A model generated the notes under the pieces. That model did not search any database and was not told the origin of the DNA. It saw only the letters and a list, made by a program, of their open reading frames with translations. DNA of 64,000 nucleotides from Kocuria sp. (GTDB lineage: Bacteria; Actinomycetota; Actinomycetes; Actinomycetales; Micrococcaceae), in NCBI RefSeq assembly GCF_030530945.1, contig NZ_JAUMTZ010000001.1:296635-360634 (forward strand), given 5' to 3'. A program made the position numbers and the translations under genes. This document shows, in pieces, positions 51,801-59,341 of the stretch (position 1 is its first letter; every line of letters starts with the position of its first letter).

Positions 51801-51975
51801 CGACGAGCGCATCGAGCGTGCCGCCCTGGAGTCCGGGACGCGCCGCACCGGTCGCGGCTCCAGGATCCGCCTCACCCGCAGCGGCGCGGGCGTGTCCGCC
51901 ACCCGGTCCGACGACCCTGACGTGCCCACGGGCTCCATTGTCTCCGGCGACGAAACCTCGGAGGTGCGGCCGTGA
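48874..51975 (+). CDS. mrpA: Na+(cation)/H+ antiporter subunit A, with fused MrpB domain
   Basis: Largest subunit of the Mrp antiporter, 1033 residues, related to NuoL. The first about 500 residues have proton-pump helices with FVFWEITSVLSFLLISYSRT (key Glu) and KSALFPTHFWLPAAMAAPTP (key Lys). The C-terminal third, after PDADPFLLAGRTLAPERRS, is an MrpB-type domain (FMIVSLYLLIAGHNDPGGGF and GGLMASLALTLRYLAGG), so subunit B is fused. ATG 48874 has AAGG upstream. It starts a coupled six-gene operon (A, C, D, E, F, G) that exchanges sodium or potassium for protons. Confidence 0.95.
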   Translation: MISVLLLHGIAALCAPPLLKRTGRSGFYLVALVPLASFVWLCTRAPRVYGPEGGWSTTVPWIPQLDISLAFRMDALAWMMCLLVLGVGSLVLAYCARYFKADAQDVGPFAGQLVAFAGAMFGLVTADDLMVLFVFWEITSVLSFLLISYSRTKLAARRAALQALVITTAGGLAMLVGLLMLGHAAGTYRISGVLDAAPGMIGSPAVDVAVVLVLAGVVTKSALFPTHFWLPAAMAAPTPVSAYLHAAAMVKAGIYLVARLAPGFADTQWWLPVTLTLGLGTMVFGGWVALRQYDLKLILAYGTVSQLGFITSVVAFGTADTALAGMGMVMAHGLFKALLFLSVGVIDHQAGTRDIRRLSGVGRMAPKLFTVSVIGAASMAGIPPLLGFVTKEGVLTAFVEHLSEPAAVVALAGVTLGSVLTVAYSARFLWGGFARKSAEFSALDAAPDGQSVISEFTPASWAFLMAPIVLAVCTVVLGLFPAPLEAGILPYRDLFPDAPESHLHLELWHGLTPALGLSVLIIAAGLALHAVRGPVNRFQKRLPALPTGDYVYRRVINVLDVVAVWLTGRTQRGSLMFYLSVILVTAIVVPLVALFWYQTPPLADFRLADSPAQMATGIAMVVAALLVLTAGKRFLAVLLVSVTGYGLSLLFALHGAPDLALTQMLVETISLVAFVLALRSLPAPLWNRRRAGHRVFRAVFAVAFGLFMMALAAFSISSRSAERISLDLPSMAYEIGHGANVVNVILVDIRAWDTMGEISVLTVAATGIASLIFVKGRGDRLRSERHELDAERLEALRGADSAAHSPQAHTEQLEAARRFTSRPDADPFLLAGRTLAPERRSIIFEVVARLLFHTFMIVSLYLLIAGHNDPGGGFAGGLMASLALTLRYLAGGRYELERATLVNAGWMLGAGLAIASLYAVTPVLFGGTVMESYTYEWDVPLFGHVKFVTALVFDVGVYLIVVGLVLDILRSLGGRIDERIERAALESGTRRTGRGSRIRLTRSGAGVSATRSDDPDVPTGSIVSGDETSEVRP

Positions 51976-52502
51976 CCGTGAACCTGACCATGCTCGTAGT
52001 CATGGGTGTGCTGTTCTCCGTGGGGGTCTACCTCCTGCTGGAGCGCTCCCTCACCCGCGTGCTGCTGGGCCTGATGCTGCTGACCAACGGCGCCAACCTG
52101 CTGATCCTGCACACCAGTGGAGTTCCCGGTGCAGCCCCGCTCTACGACTCCGCGCTGGACGGCTCCGACTACTCGGACCCGCTGCCGCAGGCCCTGGTGC
52201 TCACCTCCATCGTGATCTCGCTGGCCACCACGGCCTTCCTGCTCAGCATGATCTGGCGCTCCTGGATCCTGGCCCGCCGGGACGAGATCCAGGACGACCT
52301 CGAGGACCGTCGCGTGGCGCAGCAGTCCTCCTACGACGCCGAGGACGACGACGCCATGCCCCAGGACACCTCCGAGTTCAACCACGGGGACGCCCGGTAC
52401 ACGCCGTCACGGCACAACGAGGAGGAGGCCACGGAATCGCCGGGTCACCACAGGGCCGAGAAGCGCCAGCAGGACGAGAAGAGGCACACGCATGAGTTCT
52501 GA
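51972..52502 (+). CDS. mrpC: Na+/H+ antiporter subunit C
   Basis: A NuoK-like subunit with three helices in the first about 95 residues: MLVVMGVLFSVGVYLLLERS, VLLGLMLLTNGANLLIL and ALVLTSIVISLATTAFLLS. The segment DPLPQALVLTSIVI is strongly conserved in MrpC. The protein is 176 residues, much longer than the usual about 115, because of a charged tail with acidic, Gln and His runs (SPGHHRAEKRQQDEKRHTHE). The GTG start overlaps mrpA by GTGA and the end overlaps mrpD by 11 bases. Confidence 0.94.
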   Translation: MTVNLTMLVVMGVLFSVGVYLLLERSLTRVLLGLMLLTNGANLLILHTSGVPGAAPLYDSALDGSDYSDPLPQALVLTSIVISLATTAFLLSMIWRSWILARRDEIQDDLEDRRVAQQSSYDAEDDDAMPQDTSEFNHGDARYTPSRHNEEEATESPGHHRAEKRQQDEKRHTHEF

Positions 52503-54129
52503 CCTGGCGCAGCTGGCACCGCTCGCGGTGCTGATCCCCTTCCTGGGAGCGGCCCTGAACTTCGTGATCGTCCACCGCAACCGCCTCCAGCGCACGGTGA
52601 CGGTGGGCGCCATGGCCCTCACCCTGGTGCTCAACGCGGTGCTGCTCGCGAACGTGTGGACCCAGGGCCCCCAGGTGGTGCACCTGGGCGGCTGGGCGGC
52701 CCCGTACGGGATCGTGATGGTGGTGGACCAGCTCTCCGCGCTGATGCTCGTGGTCTCCGTGGTGGTCTCCCTCGCGGTGCTCGTCTACGCCGTGAGCGAG
52801 GGCGTGGCCGGCGGCGACGACGAGGGTCCCATCTCGATCTTCTACCCCACGTTCCTGCTGCTGGTGGCCGGGGTGTCCAACGCGTTCCTGGCCGGGGACC
52901 TCTTCAACCTCTACGTGGGCTTCGAGATCCTCCTGACGGCGTCCTACGTGCTGCTCACCATGGGCGGGACGGCCCAGCGCATCCGTGCGGGCATCACGTA
53001 CGTGGTGGTCTCCGTGATCTCCTCGATCCTCTTCCTGATATCGCTCGGCATGATCTACGGGGCCACGGGCACGGTGAACATGGCGGACCTGTCCCTGAAG
53101 CTGGCGGACCTGCCACAGGGCACGCAGCTGCAGCTGCACCTCATGCTGCTCATCGCGTTCGGGGTCAAGGCGGCCGTCTTCCCGCTGTCGTTCTGGTTGC
53201 CCGACTCCTACCCCACGGCCTCCGCGCCCGTGACCGCGGTGTTCGCCGGTCTGCTGACCAAGGTGGGCGTCTACTCGATCATCCGCACGGAGACGCTGCT
53301 GTTCCCGGACCGGCAGATCAACGGTCTGCTGATGTGGGTGGCCCTGCTGACCATGCTGGTGGGCATCCTGGGCGCGCTCGCCCAGATCGACATCAAGCGC
53401 ATGCTCTCGTTCACGCTCATCAGCCACATCGGGTACATGATCTTCGGCATCGCGGTGGGCACCCCGCAGGCACTGGCCGCGGTGGTGTACTACATCGCCC
53501 ACCACATCGTGATCCAGACCAGCCTGTTCCTGGTGGCGGGACTGATCGAGCGCCGGGGCGGGTCCACCAACGTGGACCGCCTGGCGGGGCTGCTGCGGAT
53601 CTCCCCGGTGCTGGGGGTGCTGTACCTGGTCCCGGCACTGAACCTGGGTGGCATCCCTCCCTTCTCCGGCTTCCTGGGCAAGGTGGGTCTGCTGGAGGCG
53701 GGCACCGCCAGCGGGACCTGGCTCGACTACCTCCTGGTGGGCGTGTCCGTGCTCGTTTCGCTGCTCACCCTCATGGCGCTGATCCGGGTGTGGAACCGGG
53801 TGTTCCTGCGCCGCGTGGACGACGCCGAGTACCCGGATCCCGTGCTGCGCGCCACCACCGCGGAGGGCCGCAGCCCCCGCACCTCCCGGGTGGTGTCCCG
53901 CAAGCCCGGCAGCAGGTTCTCGGGCTCCGCCCCCGTGGTGCTGCTTCCCCGGACCATGATGGGCGCCACGGCGGCCCTGGTGGTGGTGGGCGTCTCGCTC
54001 ACGGTCTTCGCTGGCCCGCTCTTCGACCTCGCCGGCAGCGCCGCCGACAACCTGCTCCACCCGGATCGATACGTCAACGCCGTCCTGGCCCCGGTGGGTC
54101 AGGGCGGGGTGAGCGAGGAGGCACCGTGA
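52492..54129 (+). CDS. mrpD: Na+/H+ antiporter subunit D
   Basis: A NuoM/NuoN-like subunit of 545 residues with about 14 helices. The pump helices carry GFEILLTASYVLLTMGG (key Glu) and FGVKAAVFPLSFWLPDSYPT (key Lys), and ALAQIDIKRMLSFTLISHIG is highly conserved. It overlaps mrpC by 11 bases and mrpE by 4 (GTGA). Near residues 455-480 there is an Arg/Ser-rich cytoplasmic loop. It acts with MrpA in ion translocation. Confidence 0.95.
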   Translation: MSSDLAQLAPLAVLIPFLGAALNFVIVHRNRLQRTVTVGAMALTLVLNAVLLANVWTQGPQVVHLGGWAAPYGIVMVVDQLSALMLVVSVVVSLAVLVYAVSEGVAGGDDEGPISIFYPTFLLLVAGVSNAFLAGDLFNLYVGFEILLTASYVLLTMGGTAQRIRAGITYVVVSVISSILFLISLGMIYGATGTVNMADLSLKLADLPQGTQLQLHLMLLIAFGVKAAVFPLSFWLPDSYPTASAPVTAVFAGLLTKVGVYSIIRTETLLFPDRQINGLLMWVALLTMLVGILGALAQIDIKRMLSFTLISHIGYMIFGIAVGTPQALAAVVYYIAHHIVIQTSLFLVAGLIERRGGSTNVDRLAGLLRISPVLGVLYLVPALNLGGIPPFSGFLGKVGLLEAGTASGTWLDYLLVGVSVLVSLLTLMALIRVWNRVFLRRVDDAEYPDPVLRATTAEGRSPRTSRVVSRKPGSRFSGSAPVVLLPRTMMGATAALVVVGVSLTVFAGPLFDLAGSAADNLLHPDRYVNAVLAPVGQGGVSEEAP

Positions 54130-54794
54130 GCACGTCCGCCATCCGCAGGCAGTCCCGCAACTCCCTGCGGGCCGAACTGCCCCTGATCCTGTGGCTCGTG
54201 GTCGTCTGGGGCGCACTGTGGGGGGACTGGAGCCCCGGAAATCTGGTCTTCGGCCTGGTGCTGGCCGTGCTGGTCACCAGGACGCTGGTCCTGCCCCCCG
54301 TGCGGCTGTCCGGGCGCTTCAACGTGCTGCACTTCGCCCTGTTCGTGGTCACGTTCGTCTGGGAGGTCGCCAAGGCGAGCGCCCAGGTGTTCTGGGTGGC
54401 GCTCTCGCAGGGGCCCCGGGTGCGCAACGCCGTGCTGCAGGTGCCGCTGCGGCAGAACAACGACCTGCTGATGACCGCCGTGGGGCACACCATGGCGCTG
54501 ATCCCCGGCTCGCTGGTGGTGGAGGTGGACCGCGGCAACGGCATCCTCTACTTCCACGTGCTGAACGTCTCCACGCCCGAGCAGGCGGAGAGCTTCCGAC
54601 GCTCGGCGCTGGACATCGAGGCCGCCTGGATCAGGATCATGGGCACCCGCGAGGACCTCGCGCTGCTGCCCGTGAAGGGTGATCCGGACCGCACGGAGGC
54701 CACGGGCGCCGTGGAGTCGCCCACCGAGAAGATGCACGAGACCGAAACCGAGACCGAGACAGCGGCCGAGGGCCGGGGACAGGAGCGATCATGA
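54126..54794 (+). CDS. mrpE: Na+/H+ antiporter subunit E
   Basis: A 222-residue subunit with two or three N-terminal helices (LILWLVVVWGALWGDWSPGN and HFALFVVTFVWEVAKASAQV) and a cytoplasmic domain with LTMAL-type ALIPGSLVVEVDRG. It is about 60 residues longer than usual because of a charged tail including the repeat ETETETETAA, encoded by a short GAGACC-type DNA repeat. GTG 54126 overlaps mrpD and the end overlaps mrpF by ATGA. A structural role in the Mrp complex is known. Confidence 0.92.
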   Translation: MSTSAIRRQSRNSLRAELPLILWLVVVWGALWGDWSPGNLVFGLVLAVLVTRTLVLPPVRLSGRFNVLHFALFVVTFVWEVAKASAQVFWVALSQGPRVRNAVLQVPLRQNNDLLMTAVGHTMALIPGSLVVEVDRGNGILYFHVLNVSTPEQAESFRRSALDIEAAWIRIMGTREDLALLPVKGDPDRTEATGAVESPTEKMHETETETETAAEGRGQERS

Positions 54795-55060
54795 CCGTGT
54801 TCGACGTCGCCGTGTGGGTGTGCGGAGTCATCCTCGCCCTCGCGGCCGCGGGGACCATCTACCGCCTGGCGAAGGGCCCGTCCCTGCTGGACCGGGTGAT
54901 CGCCTCGGACGTGCTGCTGGCCATCGTGGGTGCGTCGCTGGCCGTGGAGATGGTGTACCACCACAACACGGACAACATCCTGCTGCTCGTGATCGTCTCG
55001 CTGGTGGGGTTCCTGGGCTCCGTGACGGTGGCCCGCAACGTGGGGCTGGACCGCTCATGA
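54791..55060 (+). CDS. mrpF: Na+/H+ antiporter subunit F
   Basis: An 89-residue subunit with three short helices: VWVCGVILALAAAGTIYRL, RVIASDVLLAIVGASLAV and ILLLVIVSLVGFLGSVTVA. The segment KGPSLLDRVIASDVL (family GPSxxDRvvAxD) is the MrpF signature. It overlaps the preceding and following genes by 4 bases each (ATGA), as part of the coupled mrp operon. Confidence 0.94.
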   Translation: MTVFDVAVWVCGVILALAAAGTIYRLAKGPSLLDRVIASDVLLAIVGASLAVEMVYHHNTDNILLLVIVSLVGFLGSVTVARNVGLDRS

Positions 55061-55422
55061 GCTGGCACACGGTGGTGGACGCGGTGGCACTCGTGTGCAT
55101 GGTGGTGGGGGCGTTCATGTCCCTCGCCGCGGCGGTGGGCCTGGTGCGCTTCCCGGACCTGCTGTCCCGCATGCACGCGGGCACCAAGCCGCAGGTCTTC
55201 GGGCTGCTGCTCCTGCTCACGGCGCTGGCTCTGGAGAGCGGTGAGCCCCGCATGATCCCGCTGCTGGTGCTGGCGTGGATCTTCCAGCTGCTCACGGTGC
55301 CAGTGTCCGCGCACATGGTGGGACGGGCGGCCTACCGCTCCAAGCACCTGCACGAGGAGAACCTGGTGGCGGACGAGCTCCGGGACGTGGTGGCCCGCGC
55401 GGGCGGCGACGACTCCCGCTGA
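55057..55422 (+). CDS. mrpG: Na+/H+ antiporter subunit G
   Basis: A 121-residue subunit with three helices. The signature VGLVRFPDLLSRMHAGTKPQ (family RFPDxxxRxHAaxK) is fully conserved, and LLVLAWIFQLLTVPVSAHMV follows. The C-terminus is a hydrophilic tail. ATG 55057 overlaps the mrpF stop by 4 bases. It is the last gene of the operon; no terminator hairpin was seen in the 60 bases that follow. Confidence 0.95.
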   Translation: MSWHTVVDAVALVCMVVGAFMSLAAAVGLVRFPDLLSRMHAGTKPQVFGLLLLLTALALESGEPRMIPLLVLAWIFQLLTVPVSAHMVGRAAYRSKHLHEENLVADELRDVVARAGGDDSR

Positions 55423-55479
55423 GGACACGGACCGTCCGAGCCACCCGGCAAGGTGTCCCCGCGCGGGCCGCGAGGTTCG

Positions 55480-55485
55480 TATGCT
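55480..55485 (+). promoter_or_regulatory. -10 element for the DUF4235 gene
   Basis: TATGCT, an almost ideal -10, predicts a start near 55492 and a leader of about 60 bases before the ATG at 55554. Confidence 0.5.
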
Positions 55486-55553
55486 GGGGGAGGAACACGA
55501 TGCCGCTGACCACCCGGTGCCGGCGGCACGTCACGAGAACCAAGGAGATACCC

Positions 55554-55826
55554 ATGAACAAGGTGATGGATCTGCTCGGCACGGCCGCGTCCCTGGGCGG
55601 CGTGGCACTGTCCAACAAGGCACTGTCCGCGGTGTGGAAGAAGGTCACGGGCAACGAGCCCCCCGCCAAGAACCCGGACGAGGACGAGGCCTGGCGCGAC
55701 ATCATCATCTGGGCCATGGTCACCGGTGTGGTGGGCACGGTCATCAAGGTGGCCATCTCGCGGCAGGTTGCCAAGCTGGAGTCCGACGACAAGGACTCCG
55801 CCAAGACCTCGCAGTCCGAGATCTGA
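55554..55826 (+). CDS. DUF4235 family small membrane protein
   Basis: A 90-residue protein. Two weakly hydrophobic segments, LLGTAASLGGVALSNKALSA and IIIWAMVTGVVGTVIKVAIS, flank VWKKVTGNEPPAKNPDEDEA, the W-x-x-x-TGxxPPxxP motif that marks DUF4235. Function unknown; the family is common in actinobacteria. AAGGAG lies 6 bases before the ATG. It is read from its own promoter and closed by a strong terminator. Confidence 0.87.
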   Translation: MNKVMDLLGTAASLGGVALSNKALSAVWKKVTGNEPPAKNPDEDEAWRDIIIWAMVTGVVGTVIKVAISRQVAKLESDDKDSAKTSQSEI

Positions 55827-55846
55827 TCCGGGACCCGTCCCACGAC

Positions 55847-55879
55847 GAACGGCCGGGTACCCCGCGTACCCGGCCGTTC
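55847..55879 (+). terminator. hairpin terminator
   Basis: Perfect 14-bp stem GAACGGCCGGGTAC (55847-55860) with GTACCCGGCCGTTC (55866-55879), loop CCCGC. It ends the DUF4235 transcript and insulates the riboswitch operon. Confidence 0.85.
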
Positions 55880-55885
55880 GTCATC

Positions 55886-55891
55886 TAGACT
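55886..55891 (+). promoter_or_regulatory. -10 element of the thiamine transporter operon
   Basis: TAGACT directly follows the upstream terminator. It predicts a start near 55898, immediately before the TPP aptamer. Confidence 0.6.
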
Positions 55892-55903
55892 GGGAGCTCA
55901 ACG

Positions 55904-55995
55904 ACAGGGGAGCGCCGCAGCGGCGCTGAGAGTGCGCGTCAGCGCAGACCCTCGAACCTGATCCGGTTCATACCGGCGCTAGGAAGTCGAGTATC
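55904..55995 (+). promoter_or_regulatory. TPP riboswitch (THI element)
   Basis: The aptamer has all conserved parts in order: AGGGGAGC (about 55906), GCTGAGAG (about 55925), a variable GC-rich P3 arm (GTGCGCGTCAGCGCA), GACCCTCGAACCTGATCCGG (pyrimidine and pyrophosphate sensor helices), TACCGGCGCTAGGAAG and the closing arm. It precedes the YkoEDC transporter genes. Thiamine pyrophosphate binding should lower expression. A hairpin over the ribosome binding site downstream suggests translational control. Confidence 0.97.
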
Positions 55996-56032
55996 TCAGG
56001 GGCACGGTCGCACGGGCGGCCGCGGCCCCTCC

Positions 56033-56053
56033 CCTCCTGGAGCCTTCAGGAGG
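56033..56053 (+). promoter_or_regulatory. Shine-Dalgarno-sequestering hairpin
   Basis: CCTCCTG (56033-56039) can pair with CAGGAGG (56047-56053), which contains the ribosome binding site of the ykoE start at 56059. This 7-bp stem is a likely expression platform of the TPP riboswitch. Confidence 0.6.
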
Positions 56054-56058
56054 ATCTC

Positions 56059-56679
56059 ATGACGCAGTCCCGCACCACCGCACCCACCTCACCGGCACGC
56101 TCCTCACGACGCAGGTCCTGGCGGGTGGTGGACATCGTGGTCGCCGCAGTGCTCTCGGCCGTGTGCGCCGTGGTCTTCTGGCTGTGGTCCAACCTGCTCT
56201 CGCCGGTCGTCTCGGCGGGCACCGTGGCCTACCCGCCCACCGCCGGGCTGATCGTGGGCGGGTGGCTCGTGGCCGGTACCCTGGGCGCGCTGATCATCCG
56301 CAAGCCCGGGGCGGCCCTCTTCTGCGAGCTGCTGGCCGCCGTGCTGGAGATGTTCCTGGGCACGCACGCGGGCTGGCTCGTGGTCCTCTCCGGAGTGGTC
56401 CAGGGCCTGGGTGTGGAGCTGGTCTTCCTGGCCACCGGCTACCGTCGTTTCGGTCTGGGCGTCGCCACCGTCGCCGGTGCGGTCTCCGGGCTCTTTCTCG
56501 GCGTGAGCGAGGACATCATGTACAACTACGAGTGGGCCACCGACCAGAAGGTTGTCTACGCCGTGCTCACCACCCTCTCCGGCGCCGTGATCGCCGGCGC
56601 CCTGATGTGGCTCGTGGTGCGCGCCCTGCAGGCCACGGGGGTCCTGGGGGCGCTCGCCTCCGGCGCCGCGCGTCGATGA
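56059..56679 (+). CDS. ykoE: ECF transporter S component, YkoE family
   Basis: Substrate-binding membrane subunit of an energy-coupling-factor importer for thiamine or its pyrimidine precursor HMP. The 206 residues form about five or six helices, including VVDIVVAAVLSAVCAVVFWL, then LVAGTLGALIIRKPGAALFC and ELLAAVLEMFLGTHAGWLVV, followed by VVQGLGVELVFLATGYRRFG, as in YkoE. It follows a TPP riboswitch, which strongly supports a thiamine role. Its stop overlaps ykoD by ATGA. Confidence 0.93.
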   Translation: MTQSRTTAPTSPARSSRRRSWRVVDIVVAAVLSAVCAVVFWLWSNLLSPVVSAGTVAYPPTAGLIVGGWLVAGTLGALIIRKPGAALFCELLAAVLEMFLGTHAGWLVVLSGVVQGLGVELVFLATGYRRFGLGVATVAGAVSGLFLGVSEDIMYNYEWATDQKVVYAVLTTLSGAVIAGALMWLVVRALQATGVLGALASGAARR

Positions 56680-58529
56680 ACGACCCGGCGGCGTCCGAGC
56701 CCTCGGCACCCGATCGTTCGGCTCCCGACCCCACAGCGTCCGGGCCCTCGGCACCTGAATCCCCGGCATCCACCGCACCCGCGGGAGCCGAGGTCCGTCT
56801 GGCCGGTTTCGGCTGGCACTACCCGGGCCGGGAGAGTCCCAGCCTGAGCGACGTCACCGTGGACATCGCCGTGGGGGAACGTGTTCTGCTCCTGGGTCCC
56901 TCCGGGGCGGGCAAGTCCACCCTCCTGCAGGCACTCGCGGGCGTTGAGCAGGACCCGGACGGGCAGTCCCGCTCGGGTGAGGTGCTCGTGGACGGAACGG
57001 ACCCCCGCGACGCCCGAGGCGCCGTCGGCTTCATGCACCAGGACCCCGAGACCCAGGTGGTGCTCTCCCGGGTGGGGGACGACGTCGCCTTCGGGCTCGA
57101 GAACCTCGCCGTGCCCCGTGAGCAGATCTGGCCGCGCGTGCGCGAGTCCCTGCACCGCGTGGGCCTGGACCTGCCGCTGGAGCACTCCACCACCGCGCTG
57201 TCCGGTGGGCAGAAGCAGCGCCTGGCGCTCGCCGGGGTCATGGCCATGCGCCCCCGCCTGCTGCTGCTGGACGAGCCCACCGCGAGCGTGGACCACGAGG
57301 GCGCGGAGGAGCTCTGCGCGGCCGTCGCCCGCGTGGTGGTGGAGCGTGGGATCACCCTGGTGGTCGTGGAGCACCGAGTGGGGCTGTGGGAACCCGTGGT
57401 GGACCGCGTGGTGGTGCTGGACGAGCGCGGCCGGGTGGCCTTCGACGGCCCCACCCGCGAGGTGCTGCGCGACGCCCGCACGCTGCTGCAGGAGCAGGGC
57501 ACCTGGGTGCCCGGCTGGGTGCCGAGCACCCGCCGCCCGGCCCACCACGGCCCCGTGCCGGCCGCCCGCAGCGCGTCCCCGGGCGAGGAGCGTCCGGGCC
57601 GGGAGTGCCGGAGCGGCACGGCTCCGGGCGGTGCCACCGCGGACGCGGCGACTCCAGCCGAGGCATCTCCGGGTGCGGCCACCTCGGGCGTGGTCGCCCC
57701 GGGAGGGGCGGCTCCGTTGCCGGGCGCCGCGGCGTCGTCCGAGGACGGCCGTGTGCTGCTGAGCGCCCGCGGGCTCGCGGTCTCACGCGTGCAGCCGTCC
57801 CGGCGCGCGATCGCCCGCAGGCGGCGCCGTGCCCGGGCGGCGTGGCGCCGCCGTGAGGTCTTCGCGGAGCAGGCCGTCAGCGGGGACGTCCTCGTGGCCG
57901 CGCAGGACATCGACCTGGACGTCCGCGCCGGGCGCGCGCTCGCCGTCACGGGCGTCAACGGCGCGGGCAAGTCCACGCTTGCGCTGACCCTCGCCGGGCT
58001 GCTGGTACCGGTGCGCGGCACGGTGCGTGCGAGTGGCGCGCTCGCGGCCGGTGCGCCCGCGGACCCGTCCCTGTGGGACGGCGGCGAGCTGATCTCGCGC
58101 GTGGGCACCGTGTTCCAGCACCCCGAGCACCAGTTCCTGCGCCCCACCGTGCGCCAGGAGCTCGAGTTCGGCCCCGAGCAGCTGCGCCGTCGGGCCGCCG
58201 CGACCGGACGTGCGGCCGCGGGAGGCGACGACGCCGCCCGGGTCGCGGAGCTGCTGCGCCGCCTGCGCCTGGAGGACCTCGCGGACGCCAACCCTTTCAC
58301 GCTGTCCGGGGGCCAGAAGCGGCGGCTGTCCGTGGCCACGGTGCTCGCGGCGGCGCCCGAGGTGCTGATCCTGGACGAGCCCACGTTCGGCCAGGACGCG
58401 CGGACCTGGCGGGAGCTCGTGGAGCTGCTCGTGAGCGAGCTGGACCGGGGCACGGCCGTGGTGGCCGTGACCCATGACCGTGACCTGATGGCGGCCCTCG
58501 AGGCCGAGGAACTGAGGCTGGGAGCATGA
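56676..58529 (+). CDS. ykoD: ECF transporter dual ATPase, YkoD family
   Basis: A 617-residue fusion of two ABC ATPase domains that powers the YkoEDC importer. Domain 1 (about 38-275) has Walker A GPSGAGKST (74-82), signature LSGGQKQRLALAG and LLLLDEPTASVD. Domain 2 (about 365-615) has GVNGAGKST, LSGGQKRRLSVAT and VLILDEPTFGQD. The N-terminal about 35 residues are a Ser/Pro/Ala repeat and the linker between domains is an Ala/Pro/Gly tract; both are probably disordered. It overlaps both neighbours by 4 bases. Confidence 0.94.
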   Translation: MNDPAASEPSAPDRSAPDPTASGPSAPESPASTAPAGAEVRLAGFGWHYPGRESPSLSDVTVDIAVGERVLLLGPSGAGKSTLLQALAGVEQDPDGQSRSGEVLVDGTDPRDARGAVGFMHQDPETQVVLSRVGDDVAFGLENLAVPREQIWPRVRESLHRVGLDLPLEHSTTALSGGQKQRLALAGVMAMRPRLLLLDEPTASVDHEGAEELCAAVARVVVERGITLVVVEHRVGLWEPVVDRVVVLDERGRVAFDGPTREVLRDARTLLQEQGTWVPGWVPSTRRPAHHGPVPAARSASPGEERPGRECRSGTAPGGATADAATPAEASPGAATSGVVAPGGAAPLPGAAASSEDGRVLLSARGLAVSRVQPSRRAIARRRRRARAAWRRREVFAEQAVSGDVLVAAQDIDLDVRAGRALAVTGVNGAGKSTLALTLAGLLVPVRGTVRASGALAAGAPADPSLWDGGELISRVGTVFQHPEHQFLRPTVRQELEFGPEQLRRRAAATGRAAAGGDDAARVAELLRRLRLEDLADANPFTLSGGQKRRLSVATVLAAAPEVLILDEPTFGQDARTWRELVELLVSELDRGTAVVAVTHDRDLMAALEAEELRLGA

Positions 58530-59329
58530 GCGTCACCGCCGCACCGTCCCTGTTCGCCCCGCGCACCGGGCTGCTGGCGCGCGCCAACCCCGTGGTGAAG
58601 CTGCTGGGGGCGCTGCTGATCACCCTCGTGATCGTGGTCAGCGCGGACCCGGTGACGAACGCCGTGGCGCTCGCCGGGCAGCTGGTGCTGCTGGCGGGAG
58701 CGGGCATCCGACCGTGGCGGCTGCTCACCACCCTGTGGCCGGTGGTGGTGGCGGCGCTCATCAGCGGATGGGGCACGGCCATGCTGTCCACCGCGGGCGG
58801 CCCCGTGCTGCTGCAGCTCGGCTGGGTCACCGTGACCACGGGGTCGCTGGCCGCCGGCGCGGCGATCGCGCTGCGCGGTCTGGCGATCGCCCTGCCCGGG
58901 ATCACCGTGCTGCTCACCACCGATCCCACGGACCTCGCGGACGGGCTGGCCCAGACCCTGAAGCTGCCCGCGCGGTTCGTCCTCGCCGCACTGGCCGCCA
59001 TGCGGCTGGTGGAGGTCATGATCTCCGAGTGGGGCGTGCTCGCCTCGGCCCGCCGGGCCCGGGGCGCGGGCGGGGAGCGGGGGCCGTGGGCCGTGGCGCG
59101 GGAGTTCGGTGGGCAGGCGTTCACCCTGCTGGTGCAGTCGCTGCGCCGCGCCACCCGCCTGGCCATGACCATGGAGGCCCGGGGCTTCGGCGCCGGGCCC
59201 CGCACCTGGGCCCGCGAGCTGCACTACGGTCGGGTGGACGTGCTGGTGGGGAGTGCTGTGGTGCTCACCGCGGTGGGCGCGCTCGCCGTGTCCCTGGCAC
59301 TGGGCACCCACCGGTTCATCTGGCAGTGA
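58526..59329 (+). CDS. ykoC: ECF transporter T component, YkoC family
   Basis: The 267-residue transmembrane coupling subunit. About five helices (LGALLITLVIVVSADPVTNA and LVLLAGAGIRPWRLLTTLWP among them) precede the two coupling helices with SARRARGAGGERGP and MTMEARGFG, the Ala-Arg-Gly motifs that bind the ATPases. It overlaps ykoD by 4 bases and is the last gene of the riboswitch operon, 12 bases from the convergent lyase gene. Confidence 0.93.
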   Translation: MSVTAAPSLFAPRTGLLARANPVVKLLGALLITLVIVVSADPVTNAVALAGQLVLLAGAGIRPWRLLTTLWPVVVAALISGWGTAMLSTAGGPVLLQLGWVTVTTGSLAAGAAIALRGLAIALPGITVLLTTDPTDLADGLAQTLKLPARFVLAALAAMRLVEVMISEWGVLASARRARGAGGERGPWAVAREFGGQAFTLLVQSLRRATRLAMTMEARGFGAGPRTWARELHYGRVDVLVGSAVVLTAVGALAVSLALGTHRFIWQ

Positions 59330-59341
59330 CCCCCTGGCATC

